A DNA stretch of 64,000 nt from Rothia mucilaginosa. Lineage in GTDB: Bacteria; Actinomycetota; Actinomycetes; Actinomycetales; Micrococcaceae. The translations under genes were made by a program, and so were the position numbers. The stretch is taken from assembly GCF_001548235.1 (NCBI RefSeq), contig NZ_AP014938.1:2046001-2110000 (forward strand). The letters are read 5' to 3'. Shown in pieces: positions 34,803 through 42,895 of this stretch. Each line of letters opens with the position of its first letter. Position 1 is the first letter of the stretch. Under the pieces are notes generated by a model that saw nothing but the letters and a program-made list of their open reading frames with translations, had not been told where the DNA came from and searched no databases.

Positions 34803-34865
34803 TGCCATGGGTTAGTGTCTTCTGCCATGGTTTTTAACTACGACAGAAGACACTAACCTATGGCA
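34803..34865 (-). repeat. Interspersed palindrome, copy D (left of AbiEi-like gene)
   Basis: Left arm TGCCATGGGTTAGTGTCTTC and right arm GAAGACACTAACCTATGGCA, with a core reading TTTTTAACTACG. Nearly identical to copy E and in the same orientation; copy C is inverted relative to it. Confidence 0.88.
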
Positions 34866-34891
34866 CAAAAATTCTGAGATACAACCTAAAC

Positions 34892-34937
34892 CTGTGGATA
34901 ACGGATAATTCCCTAAAAACAGCAAAGTTATCCACAG
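34892..34937. promoter_or_regulatory. Inverted pair of perfect DnaA boxes
   Basis: CTGTGGATAAC (34892-34902) and GTTATCCACAG (34927-34937) each contain the consensus DnaA box TTATCCACA, on opposite strands, with 24 bases between them. Together they form a perfect 11-base inverted repeat in an AT-rich stretch just upstream of the AbiEi-like gene. No other feature of a replication origin was seen, so a regulatory or titration site, or a plain operator, is more likely. Confidence 0.6.
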
Positions 34938-34986
34938 ATTTCACGAACAGGCCCCACAACTTCGCAGAGACTGTCAGGATAAAGCC

Positions 34987-35934
34987 ATGAATACCGCAAA
35001 TATCCTGAACCCCCGAACCCCAGCCGTGCAAGCCCCACTCACACATGCAGCCGAGCTGTACCCTCTCGTGCTCACCCCTCGCATCCTCAACTCACGAGGT
35101 ATTGGAGCCCGGCATATCCGTGCGATGGTAGCGGCAGGAACGTTGCAACGTATCCAGCGAGGAGCCTATATTTACACCCGCGATGCCCAAGCGCTCACCC
35201 CCGAAGAGCGGCTCACGGTACGGTGCATCGCTGCTCAGATGATGGGTCTTCAGGGGGTTTTCTCCCACACATCAGCAGCTGCACTCTGGGGGCTAGATGT
35301 ACTTAACGCACCCTCAATCGTGCATGTGTACAGTACCGCCACTAGCCCATCCGATAGGGGGCGTATCTGCAGGCACAGGCGAGGTTTTGACCCTAATGCA
35401 GTGACCGCAATACCCGGTACACACGTCATGGCGACAACTGTGGCTCGCACACTGCAGGATTGCGCTCGTAGCATGCCCTTTCGGGAGGCGGTAGTCCTCG
35501 CCGACTCCATCATGCGGCGAGGGCTCTTGGAACACCGCGAAGTAACCGAGATTCTACTGAACCTCACGGGGTACGGCAGTTCCGCAGGGCCCCTCCTGGC
35601 GCAGGCGGTGGACGCATCCAGCGAGTCGGCGGGCGAGAGCCTCACCCGGTGCCTACTCATGGAACATGAGTTACCTACCCCCATGACGCAGTATCCGATT
35701 TCGTGCGAGGGGCGTAACTATCGGGTGGACTTCGCCTGGCCCGAGGCGCGGCTCATTCTCGAGTTCGACGGCGAACAGAAATACGTGGATCACCCCGGCA
35801 GGGACCGCTACGAAGCCGCCCGCGACCGTGCCCTAACCCGTGCCGGCTGGACGGTCGTGCACCTTACGTGGGCTGATATTTTTCAGAGAGAGCGGGAAGT
35901 TATTGCCTATCTTCGGGGACTACTCATACGGTAA
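34987..35934 (+). CDS. AbiEi-like antitoxin domain protein with DUF559/Vsr-like nuclease domain
   Basis: Probable DNA-binding/nuclease-like protein of a family common in actinobacterial accessory regions; its target is unknown. The 315-residue product has an N-terminal winged-helix part resembling AbiEi antitoxins (RHIRAMVAAGTLQRIQRGAY near 43-62) and a SHTSAAALWGLD segment. The C-terminal domain (YRVDFAWPEARLILEFDGEQ, then RDRALTRAGWTVVHLTWADI) follows the pattern of DUF559/very-short-patch-repair-type nucleases with DF, EFDG and a late W. No partner toxin gene is adjacent. The gene is bracketed by palindromes D and E. Lack of a clear Shine-Dalgarno makes the ATG tentative. Confidence 0.75.
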   Translation: MNTANILNPRTPAVQAPLTHAAELYPLVLTPRILNSRGIGARHIRAMVAAGTLQRIQRGAYIYTRDAQALTPEERLTVRCIAAQMMGLQGVFSHTSAAALWGLDVLNAPSIVHVYSTATSPSDRGRICRHRRGFDPNAVTAIPGTHVMATTVARTLQDCARSMPFREAVVLADSIMRRGLLEHREVTEILLNLTGYGSSAGPLLAQAVDASSESAGESLTRCLLMEHELPTPMTQYPISCEGRNYRVDFAWPEARLILEFDGEQKYVDHPGRDRYEAARDRALTRAGWTVVHLTWADIFQREREVIAYLRGLLIR

Positions 35935-35955
35935 GGCTAAGACTATAAATTTCGA

Positions 35956-36014
35956 CCATAGGTTAGTGTCTTCTGCCAGGGTTTTTAACTACGACAGAAG
36001 ACACTAACCTATGG
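35956..36014 (-). repeat. Interspersed palindrome, copy E (right of AbiEi-like gene)
   Basis: Arms CCATAGGTTAGTGTCTTCTG and CAGAAGACACTAACCTATGG are perfect 20-base complements. The core TTTTTAACTACG is identical to copy D. It begins 22 bases after the AbiEi-like gene. Confidence 0.9.
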
Positions 36015-36157
36015 CACAAACCTGCACCCCCGCCTCCGCACCCTTTTTTCTGCCCCTGACTTGCCCGGAGGGGATACAATATATGAGGCGCACGCAGTGT
36101 GCGCATATCATCAACCGCGTGTACCCGGCTACTGTCTATAGTCGTGAGGTGCCCGCT

Positions 36158-37945
36158 ATGAAAGGAATGTCTGTGCTTCGCACTCACACCAACGGCGAGC
36201 TGACCGCCGCAAATATTGGAGAGACTGTTACCCTGACCGGTTGGGTAGCTCGCCGCCGCGACCACGGTGGCGTCGCCTTCGTTGACCTGCGTGACCGTGA
36301 GGGTGTCACCCAGTGTGTTTTCCACAATGAGGCTGATTTTGAGCACCTGCGCAATGAGTACGTTCTGCGCGTGACCGGCCAGGTTTCTAAGCGCCCGGAG
36401 GGTAATGAGAACCCGAACCTGGCGACCGGCGAGATTGAGGTTGAGGTGTCCACCGTTGAGGTGCTGAACACTGCCGCTCCGCTGCCTTTCCAGATTGACG
36501 AGCACGTTGAGGTGGGTGAGGAGGCGCGCCTGCGCTACCGCTACCTGGATCTTCGCCGCCCGGAGCCGGCTCGCATTATGCGCCTGCGTTCGGACGCGAA
36601 CCGTGCGGCACGTAACCTGCTGGCCGAGGACGGCTACATTGAGGTTGAGACCCCGACCCTGACCCGTTCCACCCCTGAGGGTGCGCGTGACTTCCTGGTG
36701 CCGGCTCGTCTGGCTCCGGGTTCTTGGTACGCTCTGCCGCAGTCCCCGCAGCTGTTCAAGCAGCTGTTGCAGGTGGGCGGTATTGAGAAGTACTACCAGA
36801 TTGCTCGCTGCTACCGTGACGAGGATTTCCGTGCGGACCGTCAGCCCGAGTTCACTCAGCTGGACATTGAGGCTTCGTTCGTTGATCAGGAAGACATCAT
36901 TGACCTGGGCGAGCGCATCGTTGAGGCTGTGTGGAACCTGATTGACGTGAAGGTTCCCCGCCCGATTCAGCGCATGACCTACAAGGATGCGATGGAGAAG
37001 TACGGTACGGACAAGCCTGACCTGCGTTTTGGTCTGGAGCTGACTGAGCTGACCGAGTACTTCAAGGACACCACTTTCCGCGTGTTCAAGGCTCCTTACG
37101 TGGGTGCTGTTGTGATGCCCGGCGGTGCTTCTCAGGCTCGCCGTACCCTGGACGCTTGGCAGGAGTGGGCGAAGCAGCGCGGCGCTAAGGGCCTGGCTTA
37201 TGTCCTCATTCAGGAGGATGGCGAGCTGACCGGCCCCGTGGCTAAGAACATTACCGACGCTGAGCGTGCTGGCCTGGCTGAGGCTACCGGCGCGAAGCCC
37301 GGCGACTGCATCTTCTTCGCTGCTGGTGAGGCTAAGGCTTCCCGTGCGCTGCTGGGTGCTGCTCGTGTTGAGATTGGTCACCGTACCGGCCTGATTAAGG
37401 ACGGCGAGTGGTCCTTCGTGTGGGTTGTTGACGCTCCCATGTTTGAGTCTTCTGCTGAGGCTACTGAGTCCGGTGACGTGGCTCTGGGTCACTCCGCGTG
37501 GACTGCTGTGCACCACGCGTTCACCTCCCCGAAGCCCGAGTTCATGGATACTTTCGACACTGACCCGGGTTCGGCTCTGGCGTACGCTTACGACATTGTT
37601 TGCAACGGTAACGAGATTGGTGGCGGTTCGATCCGTATTCACCGCCGTGACGTGCAGGAACGCGTGTTCGCTGTGATGGGCATTGGTGAGGAAGAGGCTC
37701 AGGAGAAGTTCGGCTTCCTGCTGGATGCGTTCAAGTACGGCGCACCGCCCATGGGTGGTATTGCGTTCGGTTGGGACCGTATTGTGTCTCTGCTGGCTGG
37801 CGTTGATTCGATCCGCGAGGTTATTGCGTTCCCGAAGACCGGTAACGGTTTCGACCCGCTGACTGCGGCTCCTGCACCGATTACTCCGGAGCAGCGTAAG
37901 GAAGCTGGCGTTGATTTCAAGCCGAAGAAGAAGGACGAGGAGTAA
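36158..37945 (+). CDS. aspS: Aspartyl-tRNA synthetase
   Basis: Charges tRNA-Asp (and possibly tRNA-Asn if non-discriminating, which cannot be decided here). ATG at 36158 is preceded by GAGGT; the next ATG at 36167 has AAAGGA touching it, so it is less likely. The 595-residue class II enzyme has the OB-fold anticodon domain ([20 protein letters not shown]), the core with [44 protein letters not shown], the bacterial GAD insert, and motif 3 ([16 protein letters not shown]). A TACAAT -10 box at 36075-36080 gives a leader of about 75 bases with a GCGCAC/GTGTGCGC hairpin. Confidence 0.96.
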   Translation: MKGMSVLRTHTNGELTAANIGETVTLTGWVARRRDHGGVAFVDLRDREGVTQCVFHNEADFEHLRNEYVLRVTGQVSKRPEGNENPNLATGEIEVEVSTVEVLNTAAPLPFQIDEHVEVGEEARLRYRYLDLRRPEPARIMRLRSDANRAARNLLAEDGYIEVETPTLTRSTPEGARDFLVPARLAPGSWYALPQSPQLFKQLLQVGGIEKYYQIARCYRDEDFRADRQPEFTQLDIEASFVDQEDIIDLGERIVEAVWNLIDVKVPRPIQRMTYKDAMEKYGTDKPDLRFGLELTELTEYFKDTTFRVFKAPYVGAVVMPGGASQARRTLDAWQEWAKQRGAKGLAYVLIQEDGELTGPVAKNITDAERAGLAEATGAKPGDCIFFAAGEAKASRALLGAARVEIGHRTGLIKDGEWSFVWVVDAPMFESSAEATESGDVALGHSAWTAVHHAFTSPKPEFMDTFDTDPGSALAYAYDIVCNGNEIGGGSIRIHRRDVQERVFAVMGIGEEEAQEKFGFLLDAFKYGAPPMGGIAFGWDRIVSLLAGVDSIREVIAFPKTGNGFDPLTAAPAPITPEQRKEAGVDFKPKKKDEE

Positions 37946-38138
37946 TCTTCTTTAGTCTTTGGTCGTGCGCCCCGTGCGGGGTGTGAGGCTGTGCGGCGTG
38001 AACCCGGCGGGCGTTGAGTTGTGCCGGGGTCGCCGTTGAGGGTGGGCTGTGTATTCTGCTGGTGCAGGGTCGCAGCCCACCTTTTGTATCAACTGGCGTG
38101 CGTGCCGATCTGTGTACTAACCAAAGGGGGAGGGGAGC

Positions 38139-38666
38139 ATGCGTATTCTGATTGCCGGCCCGAGCGGTAGCGGTAAGACGACGTTCGCGGCGCGGTTGGG
38201 GCGCCTCCTGGACATTCCGCATACGGAGATGGACTCGTTGCATTGGGGTCCGAACTGGACTCCGCGCCCTAGTTTTGAGGCGGATGTTCAGGCACTCATT
38301 GAGCGGCCTGCGTGGATTACGGAGTGGCAGTATCCGCAGGTGCGCGGCCGCCTGCTGGAGCGTGCGGATGTGGTGATTTACCTGCGTTATAGCCGTGCGG
38401 TGGTCATGTGGCGTGTGGTTCGCCGGACGGTGCGCCGTGCGGTGACGGGTCAGAGGCTGTGGGCTGATAATGTGGAGCCGCCGCTGAAGAATATTCTGCG
38501 CGACCCGGACAACATGATTCGGTACACGTGGAGGAGCTACCCGCACGTCGGGGAGTTGCTGGCGGAGGCTCGCGGGCAGCATCTGCAGAAGCGTTTTATT
38601 GAGTTTCGTACCCCGCGGGCGGCGAACCAGTTTTTGCGTGCCGTGCAGCTGCGCGGCGTGCTCTGA
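38139..38666 (+). CDS. P-loop nucleotide kinase, adenylate kinase/FlaR-like
   Basis: Small cytoplasmic P-loop protein of a family annotated as topology modulation (FlaR) or adenylate kinase-like; the substrate is unknown. The 175-residue product starts MRILIAGPSGSGKTTFAARL (Walker A 7-15), has HTEMDSLHWGPNW, AWITEWQYPQVRG and the lid-like region VIYLRYSRAVVMWRVVRRTV with many arginines. Length matches the family. GGGGGAGGGG precedes the ATG. It stands between aspS and dtd and is probably independent. Confidence 0.8.
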   Translation: MRILIAGPSGSGKTTFAARLGRLLDIPHTEMDSLHWGPNWTPRPSFEADVQALIERPAWITEWQYPQVRGRLLERADVVIYLRYSRAVVMWRVVRRTVRRAVTGQRLWADNVEPPLKNILRDPDNMIRYTWRSYPHVGELLAEARGQHLQKRFIEFRTPRAANQFLRAVQLRGVL

Positions 38667-38755
38667 TGGCGGCTGCCTCTAAAACGGCTGCGTCTATAAC
38701 AGCCGCTGAGAGTGGTGTCGAAAGAGATGTATGAGCCCGGTGAAGGCCGGCTCCA

Positions 38756-38787
38756 AGTTGAAAGGTGAACCCAGTTGAAAGGTGAAC
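38756..38787 (+). repeat. Duplicated ribosome binding site before dtd
   Basis: AGTTGAAAGGTGAAC occurs at 38756-38770 and 38773-38787 (period 17). Only the second copy is correctly spaced for the ATG at 38789. Confidence 0.75.
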
Positions 38788-38788
38788 G

Positions 38789-39223
38789 ATGCGAGTAGTT
38801 ATTCAGCGCGTGACCCGCGCGGCGGTGCGCGTGAACGGTGAAACGGTCGGCGCGATTGATCAGCCCGGCTACCTGGTGCTGGTCGGTATCACTCACGGTG
38901 ATGGTGCGGCGCAGATTGCGAAGCTTGCCGATAAGACCGCGAACCTGCGCCTGCTGGAGGGGGAGAAGTCCCTCCTTGATGAGGGCGCACCCGTGCTGGC
39001 GGTCAGCCAGTTCACCCTGTACGGGGATGCGAAGAAGGGCCGTCGCCCCTCCTGGTCTGCCGCTGCGCCCGGGGCGGTGAGTGAGCCGCTGTTCAATGAT
39101 TACGTTCAGGCGTTGCGTGAGCGTGGCCTGCACGTGGAGACCGGCGTGTTCGGTGCGGACATGCATGTGGAGCTCGTCAATGACGGCCCGGTGACCCTGA
39201 TTCTCGATAGTGAGACTCTCTAA
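38789..39223 (+). CDS. dtd: D-aminoacyl-tRNA deacylase
   Basis: Removes D-amino acids (and glycine mischarged on tRNA-Ala) from tRNA. The 144-residue protein begins [13 protein letters not shown], has the active-site SQFTLYGD motif and the [10 protein letters not shown] motif near the C terminus, both diagnostic. Full length for the family. The binding site lies in the second unit of a 17-base duplication. Palindrome F follows 37 bases after the stop. Confidence 0.96.
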   Translation: MRVVIQRVTRAAVRVNGETVGAIDQPGYLVLVGITHGDGAAQIAKLADKTANLRLLEGEKSLLDEGAPVLAVSQFTLYGDAKKGRRPSWSAAAPGAVSEPLFNDYVQALRERGLHVETGVFGADMHVELVNDGPVTLILDSETL

Positions 39224-39260
39224 GAGCGGCTCACAATTTAGACGCTAGGTTCTGAATTCT

Positions 39261-39323
39261 GGTCATGAGTTAGTGACTTTGGCGGGAGTCTTTAACCCGT
39301 ACCAGAGTCACGAAGTCATGACC
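39261..39323 (-). repeat. Interspersed palindrome, copy F
   Basis: Arms GGTCATGAGTTAGTGACTTT and GAGTCACGAAGTCATGACC pair with few mismatches, although their sequence differs from copies A to E. The core contains TCTTTAACCCG. Its right end reaches the expected -35 position of the rarA promoter. Confidence 0.8.
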
Positions 39324-39342
39324 GAAATTTCCTGTGAAACGA

Positions 39343-39348
39343 TAGAGT
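39343..39348 (+). promoter_or_regulatory. -10 box of a leaderless rarA transcript
   Basis: TAGAGT ends 6 bases before the ATG at 39355. The -35 region would lie at about 39320-39325, at the right edge of palindrome F. Confidence 0.5.
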
Positions 39349-39354
39349 AAGACT

Positions 39355-40809
39355 ATGGCTGATTCCCTCTTTGATCTTGAGCTGCCCGATGACGGGGACC
39401 GCGTGAGCTTGATTGGTGCCTCCGCTGAGGAGCCCTCCTCGCGTGCCTCGTCGCGTGCGCACTCTTCCCGTTCGGCGTCTCGTGCGCCGTTGGCGGTGCG
39501 TATGCGTCCGCGCACTATTGATGAGGTTCTCGGCCAGGATCACCTGCTGACTCCGGGTGCGCCTTTGCGTGTGTTGGCGGGGGAGAACGCCGGACCGGCT
39601 GGCCCGTCTTCGGTGATTTTGTACGGTCCTCCGGGTACGGGTAAGACCACTCTGGCGCACGTGATTGCGCGCGCGCCGGGTCGTAAGTTCGTGGAACTTT
39701 CGGCGATTACCGCGGGCGTGAAGGATGTTCGCGCGGTCATGGATCAGGCGCTGCTCGACCGCGACATGTACGGCACGACCACCGTGCTCTTCCTCGATGA
39801 GATTCACCGTTTCACGAAGGCTCAGCAGGATGCGCTCCTGCCGGGCGTTGAGAACCGCTGGGTGATTCTGGTGGCGGCTACGACGGAGAACCCGTCGTTC
39901 AGCATTATTTCGCCACTGCTCTCGCGCTCGCTCCTGCTGCGGGTTCATTCGCTGGAGCAGTCCGATATTGAGCATCTGATTGACCGTGCGCTGGCTGACC
40001 CGCGTGGTTTTGGTGGTGCCGCGGTCATTGATGAGGATGCGCGCGCCCACCTCGCGGCGGTTTCTGGAGGCGATGCTCGCCGCTCCCTGACGTCCCTGGA
40101 GGCGGCGGCTGCAATTGCGTTTAGCGAGGCCGAACAGGCGGGGGAGAAGGACCCCGTACCTGCCGAGCCCGTACGCATCACCCTGGCGCACGCTACGGAG
40201 GCGGTGGACCGCGCCGCGATCCGCTACGACCGTTCGGGCGATCAGCATTATGACGTGGTCAGCGCCTTCATTAAGTCCATGCGTGGCTCTGATGCGGACG
40301 CCGCGGTGCACTACTTGGCGCGCATGTTGGAGGGCGGCGAGGATCCTCGTTTTGTGGCTCGTCGCATCATGATTTTGGCGAGTGAGGATATTGGTCTGGC
40401 TGATCCGCAGGCGTTGCAGGTGGCGACGGCCGCGGCGCAGTCGGTGGCGCTGGTGGGCATGCCGGAGGCGCGCATTATCCTCTCGCAGGCGGTGATTTAT
40501 TGTGCGCTCGCGCCGAAGTCGAACGCCGCGTATAACGCGATTAACCGTGCGATTGCGGATGTGCGTGCGGGCGCTGCCGGTCAGGTTCCGGTGCATCTGC
40601 GTGATGGTCATTATGCGGGGGCTAAGCAGTTCGGTCACGGTGAGGGGTACATTTACGCCCATGACGCGCCGGGTCACGTGGCGGCGCAGCAGTACCTGCC
40701 GGATACCCTGCGCGGCACGGTCTACTACGAGCCCACGCAGCATGGTTTTGAGCGTACGTTGACGGAGCGGCGTGAGCGTATCCGCAGGATTCTTGACGGC
40801 GGCAACTAG
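39355..40809 (+). CDS. rarA: Replication-associated recombination protein RarA (MgsA)
   Basis: AAA+ ATPase related to clamp loaders that acts at stalled replication forks. The 484-residue product has a Ser/Arg-rich N terminus, then [20 protein letters not shown], Walker [15 protein letters not shown], the Rar[14 protein letters not shown], Walker [10 protein letters not shown], sensor [17 protein letters not shown], and the C-terminal tetramerisation part ([24 protein letters not shown]-like [20 protein letters not shown]). Appears leaderless. A hairpin at 40933-40967 follows. Confidence 0.95.
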   Translation: MADSLFDLELPDDGDRVSLIGASAEEPSSRASSRAHSSRSASRAPLAVRMRPRTIDEVLGQDHLLTPGAPLRVLAGENAGPAGPSSVILYGPPGTGKTTLAHVIARAPGRKFVELSAITAGVKDVRAVMDQALLDRDMYGTTTVLFLDEIHRFTKAQQDALLPGVENRWVILVAATTENPSFSIISPLLSRSLLLRVHSLEQSDIEHLIDRALADPRGFGGAAVIDEDARAHLAAVSGGDARRSLTSLEAAAAIAFSEAEQAGEKDPVPAEPVRITLAHATEAVDRAAIRYDRSGDQHYDVVSAFIKSMRGSDADAAVHYLARMLEGGEDPRFVARRIMILASEDIGLADPQALQVATAAAQSVALVGMPEARIILSQAVIYCALAPKSNAAYNAINRAIADVRAGAAGQVPVHLRDGHYAGAKQFGHGEGYIYAHDAPGHVAAQQYLPDTLRGTVYYEPTQHGFERTLTERRERIRRILDGGN

Positions 40810-41377
40810 CCGCGCACATCAATCACGCGAAACCACCCGCGCCGGTCGGTTATTCGCGCGAACAACCAGCGCGAGCCGGCTGCGAGAGCCAGCCACATGA
40901 ACCGGCCGCGCCAGATAGTGAGCAAACAGAAAGCGGTGCGTAGTACCTCGGTAGTACTGCGCACCGCGTCAGAGTTTTGAGTTTGTGATAGACGTCTTGA
41001 CTGTCTGCCTTCCCGGAAGGGCGGACGCCAAGCTTGTTATGGTTTCTAGTCTAGGCGATATGGGGGCGTGGTTCAAGCTATTTCCCATAAAGACACAGGT
41101 TAAAAATAACGAAATGATTACAATCCAACATCTTGGCACCGCAATTTTCCGGGGAAGTCGCGCCTAAAGAGTCCTGACGGGCATAAATAATTCCTGTGGG
41201 GGTCGTGTGGGTATGCATCAAAAACCCACATGCATAGTGATTTGAACCAAAGATTTCCCAAAAGGCTGGTAAAGCCCGGGTGCATCCGGTAAGCTTGACG
41301 GGTCTGGCAATTACTATGCCCGCATCCGTGCGGGTGTCAGTAATGTAGCTGCGGGGTACTCTGCCCCGAGCTCTCCG
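40810..41377. other. Long gap before the rpsD leader
   Basis: A hairpin at 40933-40967 probably ends the rarA transcript. Further right are GTCTGCC/GGGCGGAC (41008-41030 region) and TGTGGGT/ACCCACA (41206-41212 and 41224-41230) hairpins. No tRNA, riboswitch or credible reading frame was recognised. The 60-codon frame at 40985 has no binding site. TTGACG at 41295-41300 could be a -35 box, but no well-spaced -10 was found. Confidence 0.4.
40933..40967 (+). terminator. Hairpin after rarA
   Basis: GCGGTGCGTAGTAC pairs with GTACTGCGCACCGC (one mismatch). A T-run (AGTTTT) begins 7 bases later, so termination is probable but not ideal. Confidence 0.6.
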
Positions 41378-41509
41378 CCCCACCGCCGTACAGCAACGAC
41401 CGAATCGGTCGCGTACGGATCCCGGCGGGGTCAACCGAGGAGGCCAGTATTCAACAGACCGAGGCCCCACCCGTGAGGGTGCAGGAGCCTCACATATGAA
41501 AGGTAGATT
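41378..41509 (+). promoter_or_regulatory. rpsD: Structured 5' leader of rpsD, candidate S4 autoregulatory site
   Basis: Two stem-loops precede the gene. The first (41378-41430) has a lower stem CCCCACCG/CGGCGGGG, a middle stem CCGTAC/GTACGG and an upper stem CGACCG/CGGTCG with loop AAT. The second (41461-41491) has GAGGC/GCCTC and CACCC/GGGTG stems and ends just before the AAAGG binding site. S4 is known to repress its own mRNA in other bacteria; that it does so here is inference. Confidence 0.45.
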
Positions 41510-42142
41510 GTGGCTAAGCACAACCGCACCCGCCGTACCGTGCGTCAGTCCCGTGCCCTGGGCATTGCACTGACCCCGAAGGCAGAAAAGTACCTCGAGC
41601 GTCGTCCTTACGGCCCCGGCCAGCACGGCCGTGCCCGCAAGAAGGCTGACTCCAACTACGCTACCCAGCTGAAGGAAAAGCAGCGTCTGCGCGCTCAGTA
41701 CAACATCCGCGAGGCACAGATGCGCCGCGCATACCTCGAGGCAAAGCGTACCGAGGGCCAGACCGGTAAGAACATGGTCGAGCTGCTCGAGACCCGCCTC
41801 GACGCTCTGGTTCTGCGTGCAGGCTTCGCCCGCACCATTGCACAGGCACGTCAGATGGTTGTTCACCGTCACATCATGGTTGACGGCGTTCGCGTGGACC
41901 GCCCCTCGTTCCACGTCAAGCCCGGCCAGCTGATCCACGTTCACCCCAAGGCTGAGAAGACCACCCCCTTCCAGGCTGCGGCTGCAGGCGAGCACCAGGC
42001 AGTTCTGCCCGAGGTTCCCGCATACCTGAACGTTGAGATCGAGAAGCTGCACGCAAAGCTTGAGCGCAAGCCCAAGCGCGAAGAGATCCCCGTGATCTGC
42101 GACGAGCAGCTGGTCGTTGAGTACTACTCGCGTCTGGCATAA
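41510..42142 (+). CDS. rpsD: 30S ribosomal protein S4
   Basis: Primary 16S rRNA-binding protein of the small subunit. Start is GTG at 41510 with AAAGG 7 bases upstream. The 210-residue product has the basic N terminus (AKHNRTRRTVRQSRALG), RRPYGPGQHGRARKK, YNIREAQMRRAYLEAK, and the S4 RNA-binding domain (LETRLDALVLRAGFARTIAQ, QMVVHRHIMVDGVRVDRPS). It lacks the N-terminal zinc cysteines seen in some S4 paralogues, suggesting the zinc-independent type. A strong terminator follows. Confidence 0.97.
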   Translation: MAKHNRTRRTVRQSRALGIALTPKAEKYLERRPYGPGQHGRARKKADSNYATQLKEKQRLRAQYNIREAQMRRAYLEAKRTEGQTGKNMVELLETRLDALVLRAGFARTIAQARQMVVHRHIMVDGVRVDRPSFHVKPGQLIHVHPKAEKTTPFQAAAAGEHQAVLPEVPAYLNVEIEKLHAKLERKPKREEIPVICDEQLVVEYYSRLA

Positions 42143-42197
42143 TCTCGATTTTTCGAGAAGCAACCCGTCCTGCACCGTTCGGTGGGGGCGGGTTGTT
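42143..42197 (+). terminator. Terminator after rpsD
   Basis: TCTCGA-TTT-TCGAGA (42143-42157) is followed by a longer hairpin CAACCCG...CACC-GTTC-GGTG...CGGGTTG (42161-42196) and a TT-rich tail. Confidence 0.85.
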
Positions 42198-42448
42198 CCC
42201 GTTTAACGCGCGGGTTTTTTGGGGTATATACACTACAGGGCAGTGGTGCCGCTGAACCTGTGAATCTTCCGTCGCTGGGAGTTTCATGAGAGTTTAGGGG
42301 GCGCTTGAAGGATTTTTCGACTAAAATAGGGGATTGAGCTGTGTATACAGTCCTGAACTGTATGCACGATCCGGCTGTACGCCACGGTGGCGTCCAGCCT
42401 TGTACGACTATTGATAAGCATCATGCATTGAGCGGAATGGGGTTATAG
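42198..42448. promoter_or_regulatory. Promoter and leader of the DUF948 gene
   Basis: TAAAAT at 42322-42327 is a likely -10 box. The leader of about 115 bases contains a GGCTG...GCCAC/GTGGC...CAGCC hairpin (42373-42399). No reading frame was seen. Confidence 0.4.
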
Positions 42449-42895
42449 ATGACCGGCGGAGATATTGCGGGCCTGATTGCAGCAGGAGTTTTTGCGATTC
42501 TGGTGGCTCTTCTTGCGTTACCCATTATTCGCCTGACTAAGGTGTTTGATGAGCTTATCGTGACGATTCGTTCGCTGAACCAGAGCACCGGCCCCCTCAT
42601 CGAAGAGGTGACTCGCACTGTGGTGACCACCAATGAGCAGCTGGAGAAGGTTGACGACATCACTTCGAACGTTTCGGATGCGTCCGCGAACGTTTCTGCG
42701 CTGTCCTCGCTGGTGACTTCGACTGTGGGTCAGCCGCTGATTAAGGTTGCGTCCTTCTCGTACGGTGTGCGTCAGGCGTTCCGCGGCGGCAAGACCGGCG
42801 ATGCACACGGCACCGCTGGCAACACCGGCAACACCCACGCTGGCGGCCAGTACGGTTCGGCACAGTCCTCTTACTCTGCAGGCGGTGAAAACTAA
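42449..42895 (+). CDS. DUF948 domain-containing membrane-anchored protein
   Basis: Function unknown. The 148-residue product has one N-terminal membrane helix (DIAGLIAAGVFAILVALLAL), then a long amphipathic helix typical of DUF948 (LTKVFDELIVTIRSLNQSTG, EVTRTVVTTNEQLEKVDDIT) and a Gly/Asn/Ala-rich low-complexity tail. Most of it should face the cytoplasm or the outside as a coiled coil. The stop overlaps the ATG of the next gene (TAATG), so the two form one unit, which lies just before alaS in many actinobacteria. Confidence 0.8.
   Translation: MTGGDIAGLIAAGVFAILVALLALPIIRLTKVFDELIVTIRSLNQSTGPLIEEVTRTVVTTNEQLEKVDDITSNVSDASANVSALSSLVTSTVGQPLIKVASFSYGVRQAFRGGKTGDAHGTAGNTGNTHAGGQYGSAQSSYSAGGEN

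Noticed and set aside
34803..39323. Palindromic repeats as integron attC sites
   Set aside because: The arms do not carry the GTTRRRY/RYYYAAC pattern with correct spacing, no integron integrase is present, and the neighbouring genes are core genes in mixed organisation.
40985..41167. 60-codon frame upstream of rpsD
   Set aside because: No ribosome binding site, ordinary non-coding codon use, and it lies in the leader/promoter region.
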